Assembly: GCF_900104815.1 (NCBI RefSeq)
Contig: NZ_FNTD01000004.1
Coordinates: 1,860,001 to 1,924,000 of the forward strand
Direction: 5' to 3'
Length of the DNA stretch: 64,000 bases
Source of the DNA: Streptomyces misionensis
Lineage (GTDB): Bacteria; Actinomycetota; Actinomycetes; Streptomycetales; Streptomycetaceae
Shown here in pieces: positions 25,698-34,442 of the stretch. A program made the translations under genes and the position numbers. Each line of letters begins with the position of its first letter. The stretch's first letter is position 1. The notes under the pieces are model-generated. The model was not told the DNA's origin, searched no databases, and was given only the letters and a program-made list of their open reading frames with translations.

Positions 25698-26642
25698 TCA
25701 GGTCGCGTCGTCGTAGCCGTTGACCCGGTCGGAGCCCGGCGGCTCGGGAGCGCCGCTCGCGCTCACGGACTCCACCTCGCCGATCTCCTCGGGCGTCAGG
25801 TCCAGCACCGAGGCCTCGTCGTCCGACAGTCCGTCGTCCGCGCGGCGGGCCCGGCGCCGGTCGTTGATCAGCGAGAAGGCCACCGCGATGAAGAACAGGG
25901 CCCAGATCGGCGCCGCCAGCGCCAGCATCGACATCGGGTCGGCGCCGGGCGTGGCCACCGCCGCGAAGGCGGCGATGCCGACGACCATGCCGCGCCACCA
26001 GCCGAGCATCCGCCGCCCGGTCAGGATGCCCGTCAGGTTCAGCATGACCAGCAGCAACGGCATCTCGAAGGCGAGGCCGAAGACCACCACCATGCGGGTG
26101 ACCAGGTCGAGCAGCTTGTCCAGGGACAGCAGGTTCTCCACCCCGCTGGGGGTGAGGTCGATCATCACCCGCGCCGTGATGGGCAGCACGTGGTAGGCGA
26201 GGAAGCCGCCGCCGAGGAACAGCGGCACGCCGAACCCGACGAACGCGTACGCGTACTTCTTCTCGTGCCGGTGCAGGCCCGGTGCGACGAACGCCCACAG
26301 CTGGTAGAGCCAGACCGGGGACGCCAGCACGACACCCGCGGTCAGCGAGGCCTTCAGTGCCAGCGTGAACGGCCCCAGCAGATCACCGATCGTGATGTGC
26401 GCGCAGTGGGTGTTGTCGTTCGCCTTCGCCAGCTCGCCGAAGGACTGGTGACAACCCACCGAGCGCAGCAACGGCGCGGTGATCAAGTCGATGATGTCCT
26501 TGTAGAAGAAGGCGGACACGATCGTGACGACGACGATCGCCAGGACGGCCTTCGTGAGCCGGTTGCGCAGCTCACGCAAGTGATCCGCGAGTGGCATGCG
26601 CCCCTCGGGATCCCTCTCCTTCTTGCGGGCGGACTTGGGCAA
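25698..26642 (-). CDS. tatC: Twin-arginine translocase subunit TatC
   Basis: A 314-residue membrane protein with six hydrophobic segments. It has the conserved N-terminal MPLADHLRELRNRL (site for twin-arginine signal recognition), the ASPVWLYQLWAFVAPGLHRHEKKY loop and GRRMLGWWRGMVVGIAAFAAVATP near helix V. It forms the receptor of the folded-protein exporter, which is heavily used in Streptomyces. A TTG start at 26642 with GAGG upstream is chosen; an ATG at 26597 would cut off a conserved basic N-terminus. It has an acidic C-terminal tail. Confidence 0.95.
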   Translation of the reverse strand: MPKSARKKERDPEGRMPLADHLRELRNRLTKAVLAIVVVTIVSAFFYKDIIDLITAPLLRSVGCHQSFGELAKANDNTHCAHITIGDLLGPFTLALKASLTAGVVLASPVWLYQLWAFVAPGLHRHEKKYAYAFVGFGVPLFLGGGFLAYHVLPITARVMIDLTPSGVENLLSLDKLLDLVTRMVVVFGLAFEMPLLLVMLNLTGILTGRRMLGWWRGMVVGIAAFAAVATPGADPMSMLALAAPIWALFFIAVAFSLINDRRRARRADDGLSDDEASVLDLTPEEIGEVESVSASGAPEPPGSDRVNGYDDAT

Positions 26643-26688
26643 CCCACATCCTCATCTCGTGCAGCGGACCGGGGCCCCGGTCCTCGCG

Positions 26689-26982
26689 TCAGCGCTGGGC
26701 GGAGTCGGTCGGCTCGTTGACCGGACGGGAGCTGGTCACGTCGCCGGGCGCGGCCTGGATGGTGCGCTGCGCGGGGGCCGGCTCCTCGGCGGACGACTGG
26801 GCGGTGGAGGCCGACTGCTTGTTGCCGCCGTCGTCCTTCATCGCCTTGGCCTCGCTCTTCAGGATGCGCGCGGACTTGCCGAGGGAGCGGGCCATGTCCG
26901 GAAGCTTCTTGGAACCGAACACGAGGACGATGACCAGAACCAGGAGCACCAGGTGCCACGGCTCAAGTGCGTTGCGGAACAT
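26689..26982 (-). CDS. tatA: Twin-arginine translocase subunit TatA
   Basis: A 97-residue protein with one N-terminal membrane helix ([19 protein letters not shown]; the FGSKKLP hinge is a TatA hallmark), an amphipathic helix ([19 protein letters not shown]) and a hydrophilic tail. It forms the export pore. The ATG at 26982 follows GGTGAAG. tatC starts 46 bp downstream, so the two are probably co-transcribed. tatB is not here; in Streptomyces it lies elsewhere. Confidence 0.95.
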   Translation of the reverse strand: MFRNALEPWHLVLLVLVIVLVFGSKKLPDMARSLGKSARILKSEAKAMKDDGGNKQSASTAQSSAEEPAPAQRTIQAAPGDVTSSRPVNEPTDSAQR

Positions 26983-27020
26983 AAGTCTTCACCTTCTCAC
27001 TGAGGCGGGGCGATGGGGCT

Positions 27021-27048
27021 TGTCCGACTGATCGGACAGTTGTCCGAC
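27021..27048. promoter_or_regulatory. TGTCCGA dyad plus direct repeat upstream of tatA
   Basis: TGTCCGA-CTGA-TCGGACA (27021-27038) is a perfect 7-bp-arm palindrome. A third TGTCCGA copy follows at 27041-27047. It lies 39-66 bp upstream of the tatA start, where a repressor or activator site would be expected. The factor is unknown. Confidence 0.4.
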
Positions 27049-27217
27049 CATCGTGCCGGCAGCGATCGTATCGCCCGGGGGTGAACGTGGGACACTCCCC
27101 GTGCGTACTCCCACTCTGCGGACCGCGCCTCGATCTCCGGGCCGCGACCAGCAGCGTACCTGGCCGAAGCGGCTAGGTGACAGGGCGAAGTGACCCAAAG
27201 CGCATCACAAGAAGACA

Positions 27218-27412
27218 TCACAGGGCGTCCGCGGCCCGGGCCGCGCTCATCGCCGACCGTTCCAGATCCTCGGCGGCCCGGTTGATCCGCCGCGCGGAGT
27301 CCGTGACCTGTTGCCCGAGGCGCCGCGCCTCCACGAACACCCGGACGGCGAGCACTCCCAGGACGGCGAGGCCCAGGAATCCCAGGGCTACCGCGAACAT
27401 CGGCCAGAACAT
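27218..27412 (-). CDS. Small single-pass membrane protein, function unknown
   Basis: A 64-residue protein with an N-terminal membrane helix (MFWPMFAVALGFLGLAVLGVLAV) and a charged C-terminal amphipathic helix (ARRINRAAEDLERSAMSAARAA). A TAGGCT -10-like hexamer lies about 10 bases before the ATG at 27412 and no ribosome site is visible, so the mRNA may be nearly leaderless. It sits between the tat genes and a zinc-ribbon gene. It resembles short membrane proteins common in actinobacteria; no function is assigned. Confidence 0.75.
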   Translation of the reverse strand: MFWPMFAVALGFLGLAVLGVLAVRVFVEARRLGQQVTDSARRINRAAEDLERSAMSAARAADAL

Positions 27413-27454
27413 GGGGTCGAGCCTAGACCGTCCGGCGACCCGGAGCGCAGCCGG

Positions 27455-27748
27455 CTACACCGTGGAGTGGAGCCGCAGGGTCCGCACTCCGCCGCCGGTG
27501 AGCAGTTCGACGATGCGCTCGCCGGCCGGCTTGCGGACCGCGGCGCCGCACTCGGGGCAGGTGAAGGAGTAGAACGTGGTGCGGTGGCTCGCCCCGATGG
27601 CGAGGCGCAGCGCGCTCGCGGCCAGCTCGAACCGGCCCCGGCAGTCCGGGCAGCCCGCCCGGAACACGACGGGGCTCACTCTCCGCATCCCCGCGAAGGC
27701 GGTGGCCACCGACATCTCGCTCGCACCGGACACCGCAGACTCGCTCAC
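27455..27748 (-). CDS. Small zinc-ribbon protein, function unknown
   Basis: A 97-residue protein with two CxxC pairs (CPDC and CPEC) spaced about 36 residues apart, typical of a structural zinc ribbon (FRAGCPDCRGRFEL, then SFTCPECGAAVRKP). The GTG at 27748 is chosen because AAGGAG lies 8 bases upstream. The same frame stays open upstream through a Gly/Val/Thr-rich repeat encoded by a 15-bp tandem duplication, so a longer form is possible. It is downstream of pafC on the same strand. Confidence 0.7.
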   Translation of the reverse strand: MSESAVSGASEMSVATAFAGMRRVSPVVFRAGCPDCRGRFELAASALRLAIGASHRTTFYSFTCPECGAAVRKPAGERIVELLTGGGVRTLRLHSTV

Positions 27749-27800
27749 AGCCACCACTCCTTCTCCGCCGGTCGTCGTCCCGGTCGTGCCGCCGACCGGT

Positions 27801-27830
27801 CCGCCGGTCACTCCGCCGCCGGTCACTCCG
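27801..27830. repeat. Tandem 15-bp duplication
   Basis: CCGCCGGTCACTCCG occurs twice in perfect tandem (27801-27815 and 27816-27830). The repeat length is a multiple of three and keeps the upstream extension of the zinc-ribbon frame open. It could be coding (GGVTG repeats) or simply spacer between pafC and the zinc-ribbon gene. Confidence 0.7.
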
Positions 27831-27926
27831 CCCCCGCTCACCGCGCCCGCCGCACGGTCGCCCGGCCGCCCCGGGGCCCGCGCCGTTCCCGGCGTAACGG
27901 GCGGGCGGGGCCCGTCGCCCGGCGCC

Positions 27927-28946
27927 TCACCGCCGCCCCTCGACGGCGTTCCCCGTCGCGTCCGGCGTGCCGTCGTACGCCGCCAGCGCCTCGCGGGCCG
28001 CGCGGCGGGCGCTCTCGGCCAGCTCGGGCGGGGAAACGATCCGGCCGTCGCCGCCCAGCCGCAGCGCGAGCCGGCGCAGGGAGGCCGGGTCGGGGGTGCG
28101 CAGCGTGATCCGCAGCCCGCCGTCGGGCAGCTCCTCGGCGCTGTCGTGCGGGTAGTACTCGGCGACCCAGCGGCCGCCCGGGCCGACCTCGACCACCACC
28201 TCGGGGTCCTCGGCGGCCGGCTGGACCAGCCCCTCGGACAGGTCCCGCAGCTCCACCTCGGGCGGGGCGGCGGGCTCGTCCAGGACGCGGATCTCGGCGA
28301 CCCGGTCGAGGCGGAAGGTGCGCCGGGCCTCCGAGCGGCGGCACCAGGCCTCCACATACGTGTGGCCGACGCTGACCAGCCGGATCGGGTCGATCTCGCG
28401 CTCGGTGACCTCGTCACGGGCCGGCGAGTAGTAGCGGATCCACAGCCGGCGGCGCTCGGAGATGGCCCGGTCGACGTCCGCGAAGACACCGCCCTCGGAC
28501 TCGAAGGTCACCGACAGCCGGGAGCTGGCGCCCGCGGCCTCGCCCGCCGCCGTCTCCACCTTGGCGGTGGCGCGCAGCAGGGCCTGCCGGTCGCCCTCCC
28601 GCAGCCCGGGCAGCGTGGCGACCGCGCGGGCCGCCACCAGCAGGGCGGTGGCCTCGTCGGCGGCCAGCCGCAGCGGCTCGGCGGCGTCCTCGCCGAGCGC
28701 GGCCGGGTTGTGCCACCAGATGCGCTCGCCGTCGGTGTCGATGTCCAGGAGGTCGCCGCCGCGGAAACTGGTGCCGCACATGGGCAGCAGATCCAGGTCG
28801 GCGACCAGCTCGTCCTCCGTGATCCCGAAGGCCCGGGCCACATCGGCGATCCGGGCACCGGGGCGCTCCCGCAGATACGTCACCAAGGAGAGCATCCGCC
28901 GGGTCTGGTCGATGGCGTTCACGGCCCTGGCCGGTTTGCCTGCCAC
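27927..28946 (-). CDS. pafC: WYL-domain regulator PafC
   Basis: A 339-residue HTH-WYL protein. The N-terminal helix-turn-helix (RRMLSLVTYLRERPGARIADVARAFGI) leads to a central linker and a WYL domain (RRRLWIRYYSPARDEVTEREIDPIRLVSVGHTYVEAWCRRSEARRTFRLDRV, outlined only by its Y-x-E-x-W-C core). PafB and PafC form a heterodimeric activator of the RecA-independent DNA-damage response in mycobacteria; the WYL domain is thought to sense nucleic acid. The GTG at 28946 begins 14 bp after pafB ends. Confidence 0.92.
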   Translation of the reverse strand: MAGKPARAVNAIDQTRRMLSLVTYLRERPGARIADVARAFGITEDELVADLDLLPMCGTSFRGGDLLDIDTDGERIWWHNPAALGEDAAEPLRLAADEATALLVAARAVATLPGLREGDRQALLRATAKVETAAGEAAGASSRLSVTFESEGGVFADVDRAISERRRLWIRYYSPARDEVTEREIDPIRLVSVGHTYVEAWCRRSEARRTFRLDRVAEIRVLDEPAAPPEVELRDLSEGLVQPAAEDPEVVVEVGPGGRWVAEYYPHDSAEELPDGGLRITLRTPDPASLRRLALRLGGDGRIVSPPELAESARRAAREALAAYDGTPDATGNAVEGRR

Positions 28947-28960
28947 AGTCCTGCTCCCCC

Positions 28961-29938
28961 TCAGCCCTTGGCCACGGCACGCAGCCGGTCCACCACATCG
29001 GCCCGCAGCTCGGCGGGCTCCACGACCACCACGTCCGGGCCGAACTCCACCAGCCAGGCGTCCAGGCCGTGCCCGTAGGGGATCTCCAGCTCGTCCCAGC
29101 CGTCGCCCAGCTCCCGCACCTTGACGGCCTTCGCCCGCAGCGGGTAGCCGGCGCCGGAGCGCAGCCGGATCAGCGCCGAGCGGTCGGCGGTCTCGCCGGC
29201 CCAGCCCGCCACCGTCTCGCGCACGGTGACCACGTCGGGCACGGGCGCGGTGAAGCCCGTACCGCGCGAGCGCACCTTGCCGGTGATCCGGGACAGCCTG
29301 AAGACCCGCTCGGCGCCCCGGTCGCGGTCGAAACCGGCCAGGTACCAGTGGCCGCGCCAGCACTCCAGCGCCCACGGCTCGACATGCCGGGGCTCGGGGC
29401 GGGCGGCGGTGGCCTTGCGGTAGTCGAACACCACCGGCCGGCGGTCGCGGCAGGCCAGCATCAGCGGCTCGAACGCGGCCTCGTGCACCGGGATGCGCGG
29501 CTCCAGCGCGCCGTGCGCCTCGTACGGGTCGACCTCCTCGGGCAGCCCGGCGGCACGCAGCTTCTGCAGGGCGCCGCTGGCGGCACCGGCGAGCCGGGCC
29601 TGCTGCCACACCTTGGCGGCCAGGCCCAGGGCGGCGGCCTCCTCGGCGTCCAGGGTGATGGGCGGCAGCCGGTTGCTGTCCCGGCGGGCGAGATAGCCGA
29701 CCTCGCCCTCGATGTTCTCGACGGTCTCGATCACCAGGCCCAGCTCGCGCAGATCGTCCTTGTCACGCTCGAACATCCGGTTGAAGGAGTCGTCGCTGCC
29801 CACCCCGGCCCGGTCCGGGCGCGCGGCCTCGACGTATGCCTCGATGGAATCGCGCAGCTCACGCTTGCTGAGCGGACGCCGTGCGCCGAGCAGACACAGC
29901 GCGAGGTTCATCAGCCGCTCGGCCTTGGCAATGGCCAT
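28961..29938 (-). CDS. pafB: WYL-domain regulator PafB
   Basis: A 325-residue HTH-WYL protein, partner of PafC. The winged HTH region (AERLMNLALCLLGARRPLSKREL, then DSFNRMFERDKDDLRELG) is followed by a WYL domain (RRPVVFDYRKATA, then WALECWRGHWYLAGFDRDRGAERVFRLSRI in outline). The ATG at 29938 has GAAGG upstream and fits the family start MAIAKAERL. It is expected to activate DNA-repair genes after mitomycin- or UV-type damage. First gene of pafBC, after a terminator at 30013-30040. Confidence 0.92.
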   Translation of the reverse strand: MAIAKAERLMNLALCLLGARRPLSKRELRDSIEAYVEAARPDRAGVGSDDSFNRMFERDKDDLRELGLVIETVENIEGEVGYLARRDSNRLPPITLDAEEAAALGLAAKVWQQARLAGAASGALQKLRAAGLPEEVDPYEAHGALEPRIPVHEAAFEPLMLACRDRRPVVFDYRKATAARPEPRHVEPWALECWRGHWYLAGFDRDRGAERVFRLSRITGKVRSRGTGFTAPVPDVVTVRETVAGWAGETADRSALIRLRSGAGYPLRAKAVKVRELGDGWDELEIPYGHGLDAWLVEFGPDVVVVEPAELRADVVDRLRAVAKG

Positions 29939-30012
29939 CGACGCCCTTCGCCTTCCCTGTTGTGCTTCCGGTCGTTGACCGTACCGCTCCCGGGCGCGGT
30001 GGCAAAAGCCGA

Positions 30013-30040
30013 GGGCCCATGCCCGGACAGGCATGGGCCC
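30013..30040. terminator. Terminator after the small FKBP gene
   Basis: GGGCCCATGCC (30013-30023) pairs perfectly with GGCATGGGCCC (30030-30040) through a 6-base loop. It separates the FKBP gene from pafB. Confidence 0.82.
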
Positions 30041-30085
30041 CAGACGGTCGGATCCGGTCGGATGCGGCCGATGGCTCGGGGTGGC

Positions 30086-30457
30086 TCAGACGGCGAGCAG
30101 GTCCACCACGAAGATCAGCGTCTCGCCCGGCTTGATCGCCGGGGTCGGGCTCTGGTCGCCGTAGGCGAGGTGGGCCGGAATGGTCAGCTGGCGACGGCCG
30201 CCGACCTTCATGCCCTGCACGCCCCGGTCCCAGCCCGCGATGACCCGGCCGCCGCCCAGCGGGAAGCGGAACGGGGTGCCGCGGTTCCAGCTGGCGTCGA
30301 ACTCCTCGCCGGTGCTGAAGGCGACACCGACGTAGTGCACGGTGACGGTCTGGCCCGCCTGCGCGACCTCTCCGTCGCCCTCCCAGATGTCCTTGATCTC
30401 AAGGTCCGCCGGGGCCTGGCCCTCGGGGAAGTCGATCTCGGGCTTCTCGATGTTCAC
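30086..30457 (-). CDS. FKBP-type peptidyl-prolyl cis-trans isomerase, cytoplasmic
   Basis: A 123-residue single FKBP domain that catalyses proline isomerisation. It has VHYVGVAFSTGEEFDASW, FPLGGGRVIAGWDRGVQGMKVGGRRQLTIPAHLAYGD in outline, and the final strand LIFVVDLLAV, covering the FK506-binding pocket residues Tyr, Phe, Asp, Val-Ile and Trp. The GTG at 30457 has AGGAG about 8 bases upstream. No signal peptide. It follows the lipoprotein FKBP gene by 84 bp. Confidence 0.95.
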   Translation of the reverse strand: MNIEKPEIDFPEGQAPADLEIKDIWEGDGEVAQAGQTVTVHYVGVAFSTGEEFDASWNRGTPFRFPLGGGRVIAGWDRGVQGMKVGGRRQLTIPAHLAYGDQSPTPAIKPGETLIFVVDLLAV

Positions 30458-30541
30458 GTCAAAAGCTCCTGCGTAGGTACGACACGAAACCCCGCCAGTC
30501 TTTCATCCCCACGGGACCACCGCCCGCCACGGACACCCCCG

Positions 30542-31546
30542 CTACATGGCGGCCAGGATGTCCACCGTGAACACCAGCGTCGCGCCCTTGCCGATCGGGC
30601 CCCCGCTCGGCGGGTTGTCCCCGTAGCCCAGCTGCGGCGGCACCACGACGAGCACCCGGCTGCCCACCTTCTTCCCGGTCAGCCCCTGCGCCAGCCCCTT
30701 CACCGTCTGCTGCATCTGCGACAGCGAGAACTGGCTCAGCCGGCCCGAACCATAGGTCCGCTGGAACGTCTTGCCGCCGTTCCACACCAGCCCCTGGAAC
30801 TGGCACAGCACCGTCTGGTCCGCCTTCAGCGCCGGGCCGTCGCCCTCCAGCACATAGGCCGACACCAGCTTGTCCGGCGCGGCGGTGTGCGGCACCACGA
30901 CCGTGGGCACCGCCCCGTCGGTGTTGGTGCCCACCCTCGGCAGCGCGTGATCGTTCTGCGGCACGGCCCTGCCGCGCGCCGAACTCTTCGAGTTGAACGA
31001 ATCGATCAGATCGACCACGAAGACCAGCGTGTCGGTACCCTTGATCCCCGCCTGCGGATCACCCGACTTGCCGTAACCCCAGGTCGGCGGCACCGCGATC
31101 TGCACCCGGCTACCCGTCCTCCTCCCGGTCAGCCCGTACCGCCAGCCGTCGATCAGACTCCCCTGCGCCAGCTGCATCACCAGCGGGGCATGCCGGTCGT
31201 ACGAATTGTCGAACACCTTGCCGGTGTCCCAGATCTGCCCCAGATAGTTCGCCTGGATGAAGTCGTTCTCCGCGACCGCGCGACCACGGCCCGGAATCAC
31301 CGTCCGCACCGCGAGGTTCTTCGACGGATCGCCCGTCCCCTTCGCCACGGTCGGCTTCTCACCGAACCGCTTGCCCGCCGTGATCGGCGGCAGCGGCCCG
31401 TCCACGATCTTCGGCGGCGGAGGCGCGCTCGGCGCCGACGGCGACGGCGACACCCCCGCGTCACTGTGACCGGACGAGCCGCCGCACCCGGCGAGCGTGA
31501 CCAGACCTGCGGGAACGGCGGCGAAAAGAAGTGAACGTCGGCGCAC
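30542..31546 (-). CDS. Two-domain FKBP peptidyl-prolyl isomerase lipoprotein
   Basis: A 334-residue exported lipoprotein. The signal peptide RRRSLLFAAVPAGLVTL leads to the lipobox LAGC with the lipidated Cys at residue 21, then a Ser/Pro linker. Two FKBP-like domains follow, about residues 80-185 (NYLGQIWDTGKVFDNSYD, LVFVVDLIDSF) and 220-334 (LVWNGGKTFQRTYGSG, LVFTVDILAAM). The second lacks some pocket residues. It probably folds proteins on the outer face of the membrane. The GTG at 31546 follows GAGG. Confidence 0.92.
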   Translation of the reverse strand: MRRRSLLFAAVPAGLVTLAGCGGSSGHSDAGVSPSPSAPSAPPPPKIVDGPLPPITAGKRFGEKPTVAKGTGDPSKNLAVRTVIPGRGRAVAENDFIQANYLGQIWDTGKVFDNSYDRHAPLVMQLAQGSLIDGWRYGLTGRRTGSRVQIAVPPTWGYGKSGDPQAGIKGTDTLVFVVDLIDSFNSKSSARGRAVPQNDHALPRVGTNTDGAVPTVVVPHTAAPDKLVSAYVLEGDGPALKADQTVLCQFQGLVWNGGKTFQRTYGSGRLSQFSLSQMQQTVKGLAQGLTGKKVGSRVLVVVPPQLGYGDNPPSGGPIGKGATLVFTVDILAAM

Positions 31547-31607
31547 GGAAGAGCCTCGTAATCGGTCGGACTTGCGGATGACGTGCGCGCAACTCTACGA
31601 CCGAGAA

Positions 31608-31636
31608 GGGCGCCGCACCCGAAAGGTACGGCGCCC
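31608..31636. terminator. Terminator after pafA
   Basis: GGGCGCCGCACC (31608-31619) pairs with GGTACGGCGCCC (31625-31636) with one mismatch and a 5-base loop. It begins about 50 bp past the pafA stop and lies before the FKBP lipoprotein start. Confidence 0.75.
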
Positions 31637-31688
31637 GTGTGGCGTTCCGGCACACACCACCGGACACACCACCTCACCCGATGTCCGC

Positions 31689-33050
31689 CTACATTCCGGC
31701 GATCAGCTTCTCCACCCGGTCGTCCACCGAACGGAACGGGTCCTTGCACAACACCGTGCGCTGCGCCTGGTCATTGAGCTTCAGATGCACCCAGTCCACC
31801 GTGAAGTCCCGGCGCTGCTCCTGCGCCCGCCGGATGAAGTCACCGCGCAGCCGCGCCCGAGTCGTCTGCGGCGGAACCGACTTGCCCTCGAAGATCCGCA
31901 CGTCATTGCAGACCCGCGCCGCCTGCCCCTTCTTCTCCAGCAGGTAGTACAGCCCACGCCGGCGGTGGATGTCGTGGTACGCCAGGTCTATCTGCGCGAC
32001 CCGCGGATGCGACATCGTCATGTTGTGCTTGGCCCGGTACCGCTCGATGAGCTTGTACTTCATCACCCAGTCGATCTCGGTGGCGATCCGGTCCAGTTCC
32101 TCCGTCTCGATCGCCTCCAGCGCTCGGCCCCACAGCTCCAGCACCCGCGCGACCGTCCCGGTACGGATGCCACGGCGGTCGCAGAAGTCCACGGCCTTGT
32201 CGAAGTACTCGCGCTGCACCTCCAGCGCCGACGCCTCCCGGCCACTGGCCAGCCGCACCTTGCGCCGCCCGGTGATGTCGTGACTGACCTCCCGGATCGC
32301 CCGGATCGGGTTCTCCAGCGTCAGATCCCGCATCACCGTGCCCGCCTCGATCATCCGCAGCACCAGATCGGTGGCGCCGACCTTCAGCAGCATCGTGGTC
32401 TCCGACATGTTCGAGTCGCCCACGATGACATGCAGCCTGCGGTAACGCTCCGCGTCCGCGTGCGGCTCGTCCCGCGTGTTGATGATCGGCCGGGAACGGG
32501 TCGTCGCCGACGACACACCCTCCCAGATGTGCTCGGCACGCTGACTCACGCAGTAGACGGCACCCCGCGGCGTCTGCAGCACCTTCCCCGCGCCGCACAG
32601 CAACTGCCGCGTGACCAGGAACGGGATCAGAATGTCCGCGAGCCGGGAGAACTCCCCGTGCCGCGCCACCAGATAGTTCTCGTGGCAGCCGTAGGAGTTG
32701 CCCGCCGAATCGGTGTTGTTCTTGAAGAGGTAGACGTCGCCCGCGATTCCCTCCTCGTGCAGGCGTCGCTCCGCGTCCACCAGGAGTCCCTCGAGAATGC
32801 GCTCCCCGGCCTTGTCGTGGGTGACCAGTTCGATCACATTGTCACACTCGGGTGTCGCGTATTCCGGATGTGACCCCACGTCGAGATAGAGCCGGGCGCC
32901 GTTTCGCAGAAAGACATTGCTGCTGCGGCCCCATGACACGACACGGCGGAAGAGGTACCGCGCCACCTCGTCAGGCGACAGGCGGCGCTGTCCCCTGAAC
33001 GTGCACGTGACGCCGTACTCGTTCTCCAGCCCGAAAATGCGGCGGTCCAT
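31689..33050 (-). CDS. pafA: Pup-protein ligase PafA
   Basis: A 453-residue carboxylate-amine ligase of the glutamine synthetase-like superfamily. It phosphorylates the C-terminal Glu of Pup and joins it to a substrate lysine. The N-terminus [13 protein letters not shown] holds catalytic glutamates. The segment [15 protein letters not shown] carries the catalytic-Asp region, [28 protein letters not shown] lies in the nucleotide site, and the C-terminal domain ends [11 protein letters not shown]. It lacks the Dop-specific insertion after strand 1. The ATG at 33050 has no ribosome site (AATGTTCCCTC precedes it) and lies 9 bp after the MFS gene stop. Confidence 0.96.
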   Translation of the reverse strand: MDRRIFGLENEYGVTCTFRGQRRLSPDEVARYLFRRVVSWGRSSNVFLRNGARLYLDVGSHPEYATPECDNVIELVTHDKAGERILEGLLVDAERRLHEEGIAGDVYLFKNNTDSAGNSYGCHENYLVARHGEFSRLADILIPFLVTRQLLCGAGKVLQTPRGAVYCVSQRAEHIWEGVSSATTRSRPIINTRDEPHADAERYRRLHVIVGDSNMSETTMLLKVGATDLVLRMIEAGTVMRDLTLENPIRAIREVSHDITGRRKVRLASGREASALEVQREYFDKAVDFCDRRGIRTGTVARVLELWGRALEAIETEELDRIATEIDWVMKYKLIERYRAKHNMTMSHPRVAQIDLAYHDIHRRRGLYYLLEKKGQAARVCNDVRIFEGKSVPPQTTRARLRGDFIRRAQEQRRDFTVDWVHLKLNDQAQRTVLCKDPFRSVDDRVEKLIAGM

Positions 33051-33059
33051 GAGGGAACA

Positions 33060-34319
33060 TTACGCCCGATCCGTTGAGCTGAAACGGGGTTCGACAGCAC
33101 GATTTGGATCATTTTCCGATGAAGCCGCAACCACCGCCCCCCGCACCGGAGCTGCCAGCACCCGCCCCGTGCCCAGCAACACCAGCAACGACACCGCCCC
33201 CGCGACCCCCGGCACCGCGAAACCCCACACCGTGCCACCCGCCTGGACCACCGGCCCCGTCAGACCCGTCCCCACCGACGCGCCCACCGTGAACGTCGTC
33301 ACCAGCCACGAGAACGCCTCCGTCACCGTCCCCCGCGGCGCATGCCGGTCCACCAGGATGAACGCACACGCGATACACGGCGCCAGGAACACCCCCGACA
33401 CCACCGACAGCAACACCATCGCCACCGCACCCGGCACCAGCATCAACGGCACATAACACACCGCCAGAAGCGCCACCAGCACCCGCAGTCGCCGCTCCGG
33501 CACCCCCGACCACTGCCGCGCCCCGTACACCGAACCACCCACCAGCGCACCGAGCCCCAGCCCCGCCATCAACCAGCCGTACACCGCGTCCCCGCCATGA
33601 CCGTCCGCGTACGACACCGCCGCCACCGTGATGGAACCCAGCGCGATCCCCACGAACAGGAACGCGCCCAGCAACGCCAGCAGACCCGGCGAACGCAACG
33701 CCCCCAGCCAGTGCGCCTCCCGCGGCGCCGACCGCCACGCCCGCGACGGCGGCGACACCACCACCGACAGCGCCCCCAGCACCCCCAGCACATTCAGCAC
33801 CAGCAACGCCGCCCGCGCGTCCCACACCGCCGCGCACACCGTCACCAGCAACGGGCCCAGCGTGAACATCACCTCCTGGGCCACCGCGTCCATCGCGTAC
33901 GCCGTGTGCACCTGCTCCTCCCGGCGCAGCACCGACGGCCAGAGCGCCCGCAGCCCGCCCTCCAGCGGCGGCGCGCACAGCCCGGACACCCCCACCGCCA
34001 CATACGCCAACGGCAGCGGATCGGTACCCGAGAACGCGAACACCGTCATCGCCACCGCCGCCAGCACCGCCGCCGGCAACTGCACCCGCGGCTGCCCGTA
34101 CAGATCCACCAGCCGCCCCAGCACCGGCTGCCCCACCGCGTTGGCGACGCCGTAGACGGCCGCCAGAGCGCCCGCCAGGCTGTACGTGCCCCCTGCGGCG
34201 CGCACGAACAGCACCAGCGCGATCGCCGCCGTCGCATTGGGCAGTCGCCCCACCAGCGTCCCGGTGAGCAGCCGCAGCGCGTGCCGCGCCCGGAGTATCT
34301 CCAGATAACCCGTGGCCAT
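33060..34319 (-). CDS. MFS transporter
   Basis: A 419-residue major facilitator protein with about twelve hydrophobic segments. The loop 2-3 motif appears as GQPVLGRLVDLYGQPRVQ, near G-x-L-x-D-x-x-G. The ATG at 34319 (MATGYLEIL) is chosen over an upstream ATG at 34367. It is divergent from the LacI regulator, which probably controls it. It ends 9 bp before pafA on the same strand, so pafA may be partly read from its promoter. Substrate is unknown; it is unlikely to be part of pupylation. Confidence 0.88.
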   Translation of the reverse strand: MATGYLEILRARHALRLLTGTLVGRLPNATAAIALVLFVRAAGGTYSLAGALAAVYGVANAVGQPVLGRLVDLYGQPRVQLPAAVLAAVAMTVFAFSGTDPLPLAYVAVGVSGLCAPPLEGGLRALWPSVLRREEQVHTAYAMDAVAQEVMFTLGPLLVTVCAAVWDARAALLVLNVLGVLGALSVVVSPPSRAWRSAPREAHWLGALRSPGLLALLGAFLFVGIALGSITVAAVSYADGHGGDAVYGWLMAGLGLGALVGGSVYGARQWSGVPERRLRVLVALLAVCYVPLMLVPGAVAMVLLSVVSGVFLAPCIACAFILVDRHAPRGTVTEAFSWLVTTFTVGASVGTGLTGPVVQAGGTVWGFAVPGVAGAVSLLVLLGTGRVLAAPVRGAVVAASSENDPNRAVEPRFSSTDRA

Positions 34320-34442
34320 TGTCGCGGCGCCTCCCGTGGCTCGCCCCAGGCGCCTCGACGCCCTCAAGTGTTACGTATAACTTCCCCTCACATACGTACC
34401 ATGTGCGCAGTTCACGCGTCCAGGTGAAGGAGCAGGCCCCCA
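34320..34442. promoter_or_regulatory. Divergent MFS/LacI promoter region with GTTA-CGTA-TAAC dyad
   Basis: The 123-bp divergent region holds GTTACGTATAAC at 34370-34381, with GTTA/TAAC arms, and ATACGTA nearby at 34392-34398. The AT-rich island contrasts with the flanking sequence and is the likely promoter and LacI-type operator site. No experimental match is known to me. Confidence 0.4.
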
